From Plantactinospora sp. BC1 (GTDB lineage Bacteria > Actinomycetota > Actinomycetes > Mycobacteriales > Micromonosporaceae): a DNA stretch of 64,000 nt. The notes under the pieces were generated by a model. It ran no database searches, had not been told where the DNA came from, and worked only from the letters and a program-made list of their open reading frames with translations. The position numbers and the translations under genes are program-made. Of this stretch, positions 18,603 to 26,165 are shown piece by piece; position 1 is the first letter of the stretch; each line of letters starts with the position of its first letter. The stretch spans positions 7,998,001 through 8,062,000 of the forward strand of contig NZ_CP028158.1 in the NCBI RefSeq assembly GCF_003030345.1. The letters run 5' to 3'.

Positions 18603-18696
18603 GACGGCCAACGCTACCCGGCCCGACGAGGGCTACCCGCGCTCGGGCCGGGTGTGCGCATCGGTTCGATTCGGGACGGTTCGATTCCGGAGCGGC

Positions 18697-19842
18697 TCAG
18701 AGGCGTGGCTGCCGTCGCCGTAGCAGGAGCACCACCAGCAGGGTCACCAACAGACCGAGTACGACAAGCGCTATCAGGACACCGATCAGGATCGTCGAGC
18801 CGGCGTTCGACTTGTTCTCCGGCTCTGGAGCGGCGTTGTCAGCAGGCTGCGTCTGGGTGGGGCTGGGCGCGGCGCTAGCGCTCGGGTTGGCACTTCCCTC
18901 CAAGGGAGGTACGTCGGCCGTCAGCGCCTTGACCAGGTTCAGTACGCCGTACCCGTACTCCTCGTCGCGTCCCGGCGTTCCCTTGTCGTCGGCGGTAGCG
19001 GTGAGCCGATGTACGACTTCCTCAGCGGACAGATCCGGAAACTTGCTCCGTACGAGCGCAGCCGCCCCCGAGACGATAGCAGCAGAGTCAGACGTGCCTG
19101 AGGTTTTGCTATACCTGCCACCTTTGGCAGTGCTGTGAATATCAATGCCCGGCGCGGCAAGGACTACCTTTTTGCCAGTGACCGACGTGGTCGAGTAGTT
19201 GCCTTTGCGATCAGTGGCGCCGACCGCAACGACTCCTTCGAAGGCGGCAGGAAATCCAACGAGTATATGTCCCGGGCGATTCCCAGCCGATGCTACGACG
19301 ACAATGTCCGCCTGGAGAGCAGCCTCGATTGCTTCACGGAGCCTCGACGACGATGACATGACGGCAGAGATGTTAATTACATCCACTTTCTTAGAAATTG
19401 CCCACTCTATCGCCTTCGCCGTATCGTCGGGGTCGCCCCCGCTCTTGCTCTTCGAGTCACGGATCGGGATAATCTTGGCCTTCGGAGCAACGCCTAGAAC
19501 ACCATTTGGGCCTCTCCCATGGGCTGCTATGAGCCCGGCCATGCTTGTTCCGTGTCCGCCTGGGTCACCATCCTCGCGGCCGTCGCCCGTTCCCCCTGAA
19601 TATGCGACGGTGCCGGATAAGAGATTGTTGCGAAGGTCGGGGTGAGGATCAACACCGGTGTCGATTACGGCGATGGTGACCCTCTCGCCTTGGCTTATCT
19701 CGTGCGCATCAGCGATTTTGAGATATTTGAGGTGCCATTGATTGTTGCGTACCTGATCGGCGCGTGCTGGGGCGGCCGGCAAGACGGCGACGGCCGTGGC
19801 GCACAAGAGCGCCACGGCCGCACGTGCGGTGCGAGAAATCAC
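18697..19842 (-). CDS. mycP: Mycosin: type VII secretion-associated subtilisin-like protease
   Basis: The 381-residue protein has a signal peptide (ISRTARAAVALLCATAVAVL... cleaved after ARA), an S8 protease domain with catalytic Asp in TIAVIDTGVD, His in GGHGTSMAGLIAAHG and Ser in KTSGTSDSAAIVSG, a Pro/Ser-rich linker and a C-terminal transmembrane helix followed by RRRQPRL. This is the MycP layout; mycosins sit in the membrane with the catalytic domain outside and support ESX secretion. The Ser motif lacks the usual AAP (GTSFAAP). GTG 19842 overlaps the upstream stop as GTGA, so it is translationally coupled. The gene is clearly less GC-rich than the flanks. Confidence 0.9.
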   Translation of the reverse strand: MISRTARAAVALLCATAVAVLPAAPARADQVRNNQWHLKYLKIADAHEISQGERVTIAVIDTGVDPHPDLRNNLLSGTVAYSGGTGDGREDGDPGGHGTSMAGLIAAHGRGPNGVLGVAPKAKIIPIRDSKSKSGGDPDDTAKAIEWAISKKVDVINISAVMSSSSRLREAIEAALQADIVVVASAGNRPGHILVGFPAAFEGVVAVGATDRKGNYSTTSVTGKKVVLAAPGIDIHSTAKGGRYSKTSGTSDSAAIVSGAAALVRSKFPDLSAEEVVHRLTATADDKGTPGRDEEYGYGVLNLVKALTADVPPLEGSANPSASAAPSPTQTQPADNAAPEPENKSNAGSTILIGVLIALVVLGLLVTLLVVLLLRRRQPRL

Positions 19843-21230
19843 CGCTTGTGGCCAATCGTTGGGCCTGGATCGATTCTGGTGCTTTCGCGACTTGGCATCA
19901 TAACCGGCGCTACACCCTCGTCCGTCTCCCAAGGATTGTCGGGGTCCCAGTGTCGCCCTATTTCGTCGTCTTTGTTGTGATGGCCCGCTCGTGCTCCCGG
20001 GCCCATCCCAACGGTCTGACCTGTACTACCAAGGGACCGCCCCGACCCTGGGCGCTGTCCAGCCCCACCCGGTGTGGTGCCGCTTCCACCAATAACACCG
20101 CCAACTGGGTTGATGCGCTGTGCTGCTCCAGATATCGGAGCAGGTTGCGATAGGCCTATCCCCGGCTTTCCGCCGATCAGTCCTCCTGGAGGCATTGCCC
20201 GCGGACCTGTTCCAGCATTCGGGTTGAGGCCGGACTTAATCCCATTTTGCGTTAACGTCGAGGTCGTAGGATAACCAGAAGGTAGCGCGGACGGCTTGAC
20301 TCCAGGCGGCAAACCCGGTGGCCGAGTGCCGGGCGGCAATCCAGGGGGAACCGGCGGAGGCGGCAGGCCCGGACCAATGGTGGGCGGTGGCGGTGGGATA
20401 ACGCTTGGCGGCGTAGGTGGCACGGCCGGAGGTGCTATCGGGCCAGTGCCACCAAGGATCGGACCCATGCCAGGTACAGATGTGGTAGGAACGACGGTAT
20501 GGACGGCTGGAGTTGCTGAGGGCGCATAGCTCGCCCCGCCGCCGGCTGGCATCGGCACAACGGGAGGAAGGACCGGAGGGCCGGAACTGCCCATAACGCT
20601 GCTCGTGCCACCTCCCGAGGGATCTTCTGAACCACCCGTCTGCTTATCGGTCTTCTTATACACGGGAGGCTTGCGCAGCTGTACCTGAGCGGTGGCGAGT
20701 TCGCTACTAAGTCCATACATAATGTGACGGGCGCGCCAGTTCAGGTCTTCCAGGTCGGCCTGGGTGGTCGGCTGCTGGCCCTCAGGAGGACGTCCGTTAT
20801 TAGCCGTGACCGCAGCGTCGTACTGCTGCTTGGCCTTTTCCTTCGCGAGGTATTCCTTGTGGATTTCCTCAAGGTCCCTGCGTGACTCCCAAATTGCCTG
20901 GGTCACACCCGTTAAGGTCTGCTGGTTGGCGGCGGCCGTATCGTAGACGCCCTGTACCGTCTCGATGAGGTAGTCTAGTCGGGCGACGTAGGCTTTCGAG
21001 GCCTCGTTCTTTTCTGGCGGCCAAGCCTCGGCTAGATTCTCGCGGTATTGTTTCAATCGCGACAGGTGTAGCAAGGTGAGTTCGGAAGTCTTCCGCCAAC
21101 CGCTCACGTGCTGCCAGTGCGTATCCGACTCTTGGTTCGCCAGCAGGGCCCACATCTGCGAGACATTCTGCGACGTCCAGTTGGTCGTACCGGAGATCTG
21201 GCCGCTCCGCCCGCCTCCGTCATCAAGCAT
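19839..21230 (-). CDS. PPE-like type VII secretion candidate substrate with Pro/Gly-rich C-terminus
   Basis: The 463-residue protein has a helical N-terminal half (about 1-190) with Trp-rich start (TTNWTSQNVSQMWALL), long amphipathic helices, and EYLAKEKAKQQY, which fits the type VII YxxxD/E signal (YLAKE). The C-terminal ~270 residues are Pro/Gly-rich with PPPPP and GLPPG runs and little predicted structure. This resembles the composite ESX proteins found beside mycosins in Micromonosporaceae and streptomycetes. ATG 21230 overlaps the upstream stop by 8 nt. Low GC relative to the window average. Function beyond the context is unknown. Confidence 0.7.
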   Translation of the reverse strand: MLDDGGGRSGQISGTTNWTSQNVSQMWALLANQESDTHWQHVSGWRKTSELTLLHLSRLKQYRENLAEAWPPEKNEASKAYVARLDYLIETVQGVYDTAAANQQTLTGVTQAIWESRRDLEEIHKEYLAKEKAKQQYDAAVTANNGRPPEGQQPTTQADLEDLNWRARHIMYGLSSELATAQVQLRKPPVYKKTDKQTGGSEDPSGGGTSSVMGSSGPPVLPPVVPMPAGGGASYAPSATPAVHTVVPTTSVPGMGPILGGTGPIAPPAVPPTPPSVIPPPPPTIGPGLPPPPVPPGLPPGTRPPGLPPGVKPSALPSGYPTTSTLTQNGIKSGLNPNAGTGPRAMPPGGLIGGKPGIGLSQPAPISGAAQRINPVGGVIGGSGTTPGGAGQRPGSGRSLGSTGQTVGMGPGARAGHHNKDDEIGRHWDPDNPWETDEGVAPVMMPSRESTRIDPGPTIGHKR

Positions 21231-21687
21231 CGGGGCTCCCCGTGTTTTCTGGGCCGCCCTGCGGCGGCGCTGCGCTCCGCGACCCGGGTGGCGGCGGTGC
21301 CGCTGCACCGGTCTGATCCAGCGCGTTCTCAACCTCCCGGACGCGGGCGTGCGAGAAGGCGTCGGAGTTGACGTAGTTCTTGCTGACGGTCTCAGCGGCG
21401 GTGGCGAGGCCGCCGGTGCCGTCGCCGACGTCCCAGATGCGGTTAGAGGTGTCCTGCTGGACATTCCGATGTGTGTCGAAGAACGACACGAGCTCGGGGA
21501 AGCCTTCGCTGGGCCGAGGCGGCTCGGGCAGCATGTCCGACTGGACTTCTTCCATGTGTGGGACGTAGTTCTTCTGGACCTCGGCCAGGAGCTGCTGGGC
21601 GAACTCTTCCATTCGCTGGATGTCAGCCTCTATGGCGCCGCCGTAGTCGCGCAGCCACGCAGGGCCGCGGTCTTCCTCAGGTATCAC
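21223..21687 (-). CDS. EspC/WXG-like small type VII candidate substrate
   Basis: The 154-residue protein is mostly helical (IEADIQRMEEFAQQLLAEVQ; LATAAETVSKNYVNSDAFSHARVREVENAL) with a Pro/Gly-rich end. The size, helix-turn-helix layout and YVNSD motif near residue 105 recall EspC/WXG100-type secreted partners, though no clear WXG turn is present (IWDVG is closest). GTG 21687 follows GGGGAG. It starts the three-gene run toward mycP, with 8- and 4-nt overlaps, which argues for one operon. Confidence 0.65.
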   Translation of the reverse strand: MIPEEDRGPAWLRDYGGAIEADIQRMEEFAQQLLAEVQKNYVPHMEEVQSDMLPEPPRPSEGFPELVSFFDTHRNVQQDTSNRIWDVGDGTGGLATAAETVSKNYVNSDAFSHARVREVENALDQTGAAAPPPPGSRSAAPPQGGPENTGSPDA

Positions 21688-21777
21688 GTCTTCTCCCCAG
21701 GTGCTACGTACTGCCCCACACCAAGGTTAGTGGGTACGGGCCGGCGTGGGCAGCCCCGTCGGGGCGCCGAGAGCAGG

Positions 21778-22005
21778 TCAGTGAGGAAGGCCGGAGACCC
21801 GCCAGGCGTCACCACCGGTGTGGGCCGGCATGCCGGACCGGGACACCGTACCGGGGCGACCGCTCTGTGCCCAGGTCGACACGGCGGCGGGTCGGGCCGA
21901 TGTGGTCGGTCGTGGACGGAGGAAGATCGCCCCGACCAGGGCGGCCAACTCCTCCGGGGTGGGGGTACCTCGGACCACCCGGAGCAGCGGTTCTTCGTCG
22001 GTCAT
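21778..22005 (-). CDS. accE: Acyl-CoA carboxylase epsilon subunit
   Basis: The 75-residue protein matches the ACC_epsilon family: start EEPLLRVVRGTPTPEELAALVGAIF, an Arg/Pro-rich middle, and the family's terminal AWRVSGLPH. Epsilon subunits stabilise the actinobacterial acyl-CoA carboxylase holoenzyme by bridging alpha and beta subunits. The partner beta subunit gene is 6.9 kb away (28866-30458) rather than adjacent. ATG 22005 lies 7 nt after TACCCT, a leaderless arrangement. Confidence 0.85.
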   Translation of the reverse strand: MTDEEPLLRVVRGTPTPEELAALVGAIFLRPRPTTSARPAAVSTWAQSGRPGTVSRSGMPAHTGGDAWRVSGLPH

Positions 22006-22096
22006 GCCATTGAGGGTACGTCCTCGTCAATTGGTGGGCGTCTCAGATAGGCGTGCCGAGGGTGTGACTCTTGTTGCCGTTGGGTACCGTCCACGG

Positions 22097-24235
22097 GTGT
22101 CTAGTGCGCCTCCACAACTCATCGCTGACCGGTACCGACTTGTCGAGCCGCTCGGCCAGGGCGGGATGGGTCGGGTCTGGAAGGCGCGTGACGAGGTGCT
22201 GCACCGCGACGTCGCGATCAAGGAGTTGGTTCCGCCGCCGGGGCTGACCGAGGACGAGCGTCGGGAGATGCGCGAACGCTCGCTCCGCGAGGCACGGGCG
22301 ATCGCCCGACTCAACCACGCGAACGTGGTCCGGGTCTTCGACGTACTGCGTACTGACGGTGATCCGTGGATCGTCATGGAGTACATCCCGTCGCGGTCGT
22401 TGCAGGACGTACTCGCCAGTGACGGGCCGGTGTCGCCGACCCGGGCCGCCGAGATCGGGCTCGGGGTGCTCGGCGCGCTGAAGTCCGCGCACCGGGCCGG
22501 GGTGATGCACCGGGACGTGAAGCCCGGCAACGTGCTACTCGGCGACGACGGCCGAGTGGTACTGACCGACTTCGGCCTCGCCACCGTGCCGGGTGACCCG
22601 AACGTGACCCGTACCGGACTGGTACTGGGGTCGCCCGCGTACATCGCGCCGGAGCGGGCGAAGGACGGCACGGCCGGGCCGGAGGGTGACCTCTGGTCGC
22701 TGGGCGCGACGCTCTACGCCGCCGTCGAGGGGCAGTCGCCGTTCGCCCGGCCCTCCGCGATCGCGACGTTGGCAGCGCTGGCCACCGAACCGCCGCCGGT
22801 GTCGCGCCGCGCCGGCCCGCTCAAGGCCGTGCTCGCGGGGCTGTTGCGCAAGGATCCGACGACGCGGATCAACGCCGAGGTGGCGGAGCGGTTGCTCCGT
22901 CGCGCGTCAGGCCGGCGCAGGAACCCGGGGCTGTCACTGCTTGACGGGGTACGCCGACCGGGGCCGCACGGCCCGCGCGAACCGGGCGAGCCGCGTACCC
23001 GGATCGTGCCGTTGCCGTCGCCCCGGCAGGCCCCCGCCGCGCCACCGACCGCACCGCCCCCTGCCCCGGCGACGCCGCCGGCCGCCGAGACGACCAAGTT
23101 GCCGGCGTCTCCACCGGCTGCCGAGACGACCAAGCTCCCGGCCGCCCCGCCGGCTGCCGAGACGACGAAGCTGCCCGCCCCGCCGGCCGAGAAGGAGCCG
23201 GCGGCGGAGGCACCCGCAGCGGAGGTGTCGGAGGAACCCGCCAGCTCGGACAGCGCCCGCCCGCCCGCCGAGCCGACCGTCGTCGTGGTGCCCGGACAGT
23301 CGGCCGACGAGGTCGAGGCGAAGTCGGAGCCAGCGCCAACTGCGGTCCAGCCGAAGGCGGAAACCTCGTCCTCAGAGCAGTCGCCGGCAGACCACCAGGC
23401 AGACCAGGCAGCTCGGCAGGCAGACCAGGCGGCGCAGCCGGAGAACCTGGTGGCGCAGCCGGCGGGCCGGGCGGCGGTCCCGACGAGCCGCGACGAAGAG
23501 TACGGCGACCGGCGTGGCCCGCTGGCCGCCGTCGCGGCCGGCAACCGCCGGATGTGGCTGCTCGGCGGGCTGGTCGTACTCCTCCTGCTCGCCCTCGTCG
23601 TGATCGTGCCGCTGACCCGCGACGGCGAGTCGGGCAGCGAGGACCGGAACCCGAGTTCCGGTTCCGCACCGACGAGCCAACCGCCGGGTACGCCGTCCGC
23701 CGATCCCACCAGCGCACCCCCGGAGCCCACACCGGCGGCGACCACCGCTCAGCCGGCCCAGCCGCCGGTGACGCCGACGGGTCAGGCCGCTCCGCAGCTA
23801 CCGGCGGGTTGGAAGCTGCACCAGGACCGAACCGGGTTCGCCGTGCCGGTGCCGAACGGGTGGACGGTCAGCAGGGAGGGGCCGCGGGTCAAGTTCAACG
23901 ATCCCGACAGCCGCCGCTTCCTGATGATCGACCAGACGAACGATCCTCGGCCGGATCCCGTCGCGGACTGGACGGAGCAGGAGCGGTATCGACGGGGCGA
24001 CTACACGAATTACCAGCGGGTGACGATCCGGTCGGTCGACTACTGGCTGAAGGCCGCCGACTGGGAGTGGCTGCACGACGAGGGCGGAGTGCGGATGCAC
24101 GTCCGTAACCGGGGCTTCGTCACCAGCAGCAAGAAGGCGTACGCGATCCGCTGGGACACCGAGGCGGCCGACTGGGACCGTGAACTCGCCACCTTCAAGA
24201 TCATCGCGGACGGGTTCCGACCCGCGAAGAGTTGA
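22097..24235 (+). CDS. Receptor-type Ser/Thr protein kinase (PknB-like)
   Basis: The 712-residue protein has an N-terminal kinase domain (about 8-270): glycine loop LGQGGMGRVW, VAIK lysine, catalytic HRDVKPGNVLL, DFGLA and APE (YIAPERA). A long Ala/Pro/Glu-rich juxtamembrane linker contains ETTKLP repeats. One transmembrane helix (MWLLGGLVVLLLLALVVIVPL, near 515) leads to a Ser/Pro/Thr stalk and an outer domain of about 150 residues (GWKLHQDRTGFAVPVPNGWTV...). There are no PASTA repeats. GTG 22097 is 6 nt after TACCGT. It is divergent from accE and lies next to the type VII module. Confidence 0.92.
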   Translation: MSSAPPQLIADRYRLVEPLGQGGMGRVWKARDEVLHRDVAIKELVPPPGLTEDERREMRERSLREARAIARLNHANVVRVFDVLRTDGDPWIVMEYIPSRSLQDVLASDGPVSPTRAAEIGLGVLGALKSAHRAGVMHRDVKPGNVLLGDDGRVVLTDFGLATVPGDPNVTRTGLVLGSPAYIAPERAKDGTAGPEGDLWSLGATLYAAVEGQSPFARPSAIATLAALATEPPPVSRRAGPLKAVLAGLLRKDPTTRINAEVAERLLRRASGRRRNPGLSLLDGVRRPGPHGPREPGEPRTRIVPLPSPRQAPAAPPTAPPPAPATPPAAETTKLPASPPAAETTKLPAAPPAAETTKLPAPPAEKEPAAEAPAAEVSEEPASSDSARPPAEPTVVVVPGQSADEVEAKSEPAPTAVQPKAETSSSEQSPADHQADQAARQADQAAQPENLVAQPAGRAAVPTSRDEEYGDRRGPLAAVAAGNRRMWLLGGLVVLLLLALVVIVPLTRDGESGSEDRNPSSGSAPTSQPPGTPSADPTSAPPEPTPAATTAQPAQPPVTPTGQAAPQLPAGWKLHQDRTGFAVPVPNGWTVSREGPRVKFNDPDSRRFLMIDQTNDPRPDPVADWTEQERYRRGDYTNYQRVTIRSVDYWLKAADWEWLHDEGGVRMHVRNRGFVTSSKKAYAIRWDTEAADWDRELATFKIIADGFRPAKS

Positions 24236-24294
24236 CAGGCATGACCTCACTTTCATCGGGGTAGTGATGATCTCGACGGAAGGAGGTACGACTG

Positions 24295-24555
24295 ATGCGT
24301 TCCCGACATCATGCGACGAAGCCGAGCATTGCACTGTGGATGCTGGTTGCGATCGGCGATCTCGCCATACTGGTGGCGAGCGTCGGAATGGTCGCGCTGA
24401 TCGCGCTCGCGAGCGTCGTCACCGTGGCCGTCGCTACGGTCGGCGCTTGGTTCTTGCTGCGGCGAGGCGTGCAGAACCAGACGGCGGTGCCAGCCCAGGT
24501 CGCCATGCCCACGACGGGCCCGGCGCAGGCGGGGTCCGCCGCGCAGCTCCGCTGA
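24295..24555 (+). CDS. Small two-helix membrane protein
   Basis: The 86-residue protein has two hydrophobic segments (IALWMLVAIGDLAILVASVGMVALIALA and VVTVAVATVGAWFLL) followed by RRGVQNQ and a Pro/Ala tail. No family is recognised. ATG 24295 is preceded by a strong GGAGG (AGGAGGTACGACTG). It follows the kinase by 59 nt on the same strand and may be co-transcribed. Confidence 0.6.
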   Translation: MRSRHHATKPSIALWMLVAIGDLAILVASVGMVALIALASVVTVAVATVGAWFLLRRGVQNQTAVPAQVAMPTTGPAQAGSAAQLR

Positions 24556-24565
24556 GACTGGACAA

Positions 24566-24646
24566 CGAGGGATAGCGACAGCGAGGGATAGCGGCAGCCG
24601 GATCAGTTATCGACCGGAGAGGTGATGACAGGTCCCGCTGCCGCTA
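24566..24646. terminator. Tandem 16-bp repeat plus hairpin between convergent small genes
   Basis: CGAGGGATAGCGACAG (24566-24581) is repeated at 24582-24597 with one change. TAGCGGCAGC (24589-24598) pairs perfectly with GCTGCCGCTA (24637-24646) across a 38-nt loop, between the stops of 24295-24555 and 24654-24860. Confidence 0.55.
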
Positions 24647-24653
24647 ACTCATG

Positions 24654-24860
24654 TCAGGGCTGCGGCCAGCGGCTGTTGAGTCGTCGCGCCACCTCCGCGA
24701 TGTCGTGCCGGTCCCGGGCGAGCAGGTCACTGCGGGCGTCGCGGTAGCGTGGACAGGGCCAGCGACGCCGGCACGCGACACACCGCCACAAGCCGAGTAG
24801 CCGCCACAGTGGCGCCGGGCGATGTCGTTCGACGATTGCCATGGAGCGGTCGCGTTCCAT
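24654..24860 (-). CDS. Small basic Cys-containing protein
   Basis: The 68-residue protein (MERDRSMAIVERHRPAPLW...) is Arg-rich and has a WRCVACRRRWPCPRYRDA segment with CxxC plus a third Cys, which could bind a metal. ATG 24860 has GGAGG 6 nt upstream, good support for a real start. It is divergent from the GntR gene at 25090 and shares its 229-nt control region, so the pair may form a module. No function recognised. Confidence 0.6.
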   Translation of the reverse strand: MERDRSMAIVERHRPAPLWRLLGLWRCVACRRRWPCPRYRDARSDLLARDRHDIAEVARRLNSRWPQP

Positions 24861-24950
24861 TGCGGACCTCCGGCGGTTGTGGGGCGCGCGACGGCTCGCC
24901 GGGCTGTCGGAGGGAGACGAGCCGCCGCGCGGGAGACCGACCCACCAGGC

Positions 24951-25087
24951 TGCGGACCAGGAGAAATCGGCTACCTGAACATAGGGCATCTAGATGCTTC
25001 AGGCAACCCTTGATGCATCCTTAGGCATCCTTAGGCTTGTGCAGGCACGAGGCGCGTGATCGAATACTCCTGCGGACCAGGGAGTAT
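24951..25087. promoter_or_regulatory. Divergent control region with palindromes and repeats upstream of the GntR gene
   Basis: The region holds a perfect palindrome GCATCTAGATGC (24986-24997), two adjacent copies of GCATCCTTAG (25015-25034), and two copies of TGCGGACCAG exactly 120 nt apart (24951 and 25071). ATACTCC (25064-25070) pairs with GGAGTAT (25081-25087); the latter contains the ribosome binding site of the GntR gene. These look like operator and leader elements of an autoregulated HTH gene. Confidence 0.55.
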
Positions 25088-25089
25088 CG

Positions 25090-25311
25090 GTGACAACATC
25101 AAAGACCCAGAAGATCATTGATGACATCACCCGCAAGATCGCGGCGGGTGAACTGAAGCCTGGCGACCAAATCCCCAGCGCGGCCGACCTGCGTGCCGAA
25201 TACGGCGTCTCCATCACGGTGGTTCGGGGCGCCATCAACTGGCTCAAGGCAACCGGCGCGGTCAAGGGCGTGCCGGGTGTCGGAGTCTTCGTGGCCGAGG
25301 GCAAGGAATAG
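25090..25311 (+). CDS. Minimal GntR-type winged-helix regulator
   Basis: The 73-residue protein is only the GntR DNA-binding domain: KIIDDITRKIAAGELKPGDQIPSAADLRAEYGVSITVVRGAINWLKATGAVKGVPGVGVFVAEG. No effector-binding domain follows, so it may dimerise or act with another protein. GTG 25090 is preceded by GGGAG. The adjacent repeats and palindromes are its likely binding sites. Confidence 0.85.
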   Translation: MTTSKTQKIIDDITRKIAAGELKPGDQIPSAADLRAEYGVSITVVRGAINWLKATGAVKGVPGVGVFVAEGKE

Positions 25312-25353
25312 GCAGCCCGCTGGGCAGCGGCGACGTGAGCTAGGCTCGCTCGG

Positions 25354-26094
25354 ATGTCAGTGGACGGCTTGACAGACCTCTGGGACAAGCTCTTCGGGGC
25401 GCAGCCCGACCCACCCCCGCTGCTGGTCCTGATCACCGGGCTGGTGGCCCTCACCGTGGTGCTCACTCGGCTGCCCTGGCGGATCGGCCGCAACGCCATC
25501 ACGATCGCGCACGAGGGTGGGCACGCGCTCGCGGCCGTACTCACCGGACGTCGTCTCCAGGGCATCCGGCTGCACTCGGACACCTCCGGGCTGACCCTGT
25601 CGGCGGGCCGGCCGACCGGTCCCGGGATGGTATTCACCCTGCTCGCCGGCTATCTGGCACCGTCGCTGATCGGGCTGGCCGGTGCCTGGGTACTCGGCGG
25701 AAACCGGATCACTCTGCTGCTCTGGGTCGCGGTCGCACTGCTGCTCGCCATGCTGGTGATGATCCGCAACGTCTTCGGCATCATCTCCATCGTGGTCACC
25801 ACCGGGGTCGTACTCGGGGTCTCCTGGATGGCGTCGCCGGAGGTACAGGCGGCATTCGCGTACACCGGGGTCTGGTTCCTGTTGCTCGGCGGCGTACGGC
25901 CGGTGGGTGAACTCCAGACGCTGCGGCGGCGCGGTCAACTGCCGCAGTCGGACGCCGACCAGCTCGCCTGGCTGACCCGGGTACCGGGCCTGGTCTGGGT
26001 CGGGGTCTTCGGCGCGGTCAACCTGATCGCCCTGCTGGCCGGAGCCGCCCTGCTCACCGGCCCGATACTGAACTCCACCGGCCTGCCCGGCTGA
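25354..26094 (+). CDS. M50-family membrane metalloprotease
   Basis: The 246-residue polytopic protein carries the zinc-protease motif HEGGH within ITIAHEGGHALAAVLTGRRL (around residues 50-70), with several hydrophobic helices on both sides, as in the M50B group. A C-terminal hydrophobic segment (GVFGAVNLIALLAGAALLTG) closes it. Such proteases cut membrane proteins, including anti-sigma factors; a sigma/anti-sigma pair lies 1.3 kb downstream, but no link is shown. ATG 25354 lies 7 nt after TAGGCT. Confidence 0.82.
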   Translation: MSVDGLTDLWDKLFGAQPDPPPLLVLITGLVALTVVLTRLPWRIGRNAITIAHEGGHALAAVLTGRRLQGIRLHSDTSGLTLSAGRPTGPGMVFTLLAGYLAPSLIGLAGAWVLGGNRITLLLWVAVALLLAMLVMIRNVFGIISIVVTTGVVLGVSWMASPEVQAAFAYTGVWFLLLGGVRPVGELQTLRRRGQLPQSDADQLAWLTRVPGLVWVGVFGAVNLIALLAGAALLTGPILNSTGLPG

Positions 26095-26165
26095 CCAGCG
26101 GGCCGGGCCGAACGCCGACCACGCCGAGCCGACCACGCTGAGCGGCCGAGGAAACAGGGGACGAG

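Noticed and set aside
18655-18696. Two GGTTCGATTC motifs resembling the T-arm of a tRNA
   Set aside because: No acceptor stem, D-arm or anticodon arm can be folded around them; they look like a short direct repeat.
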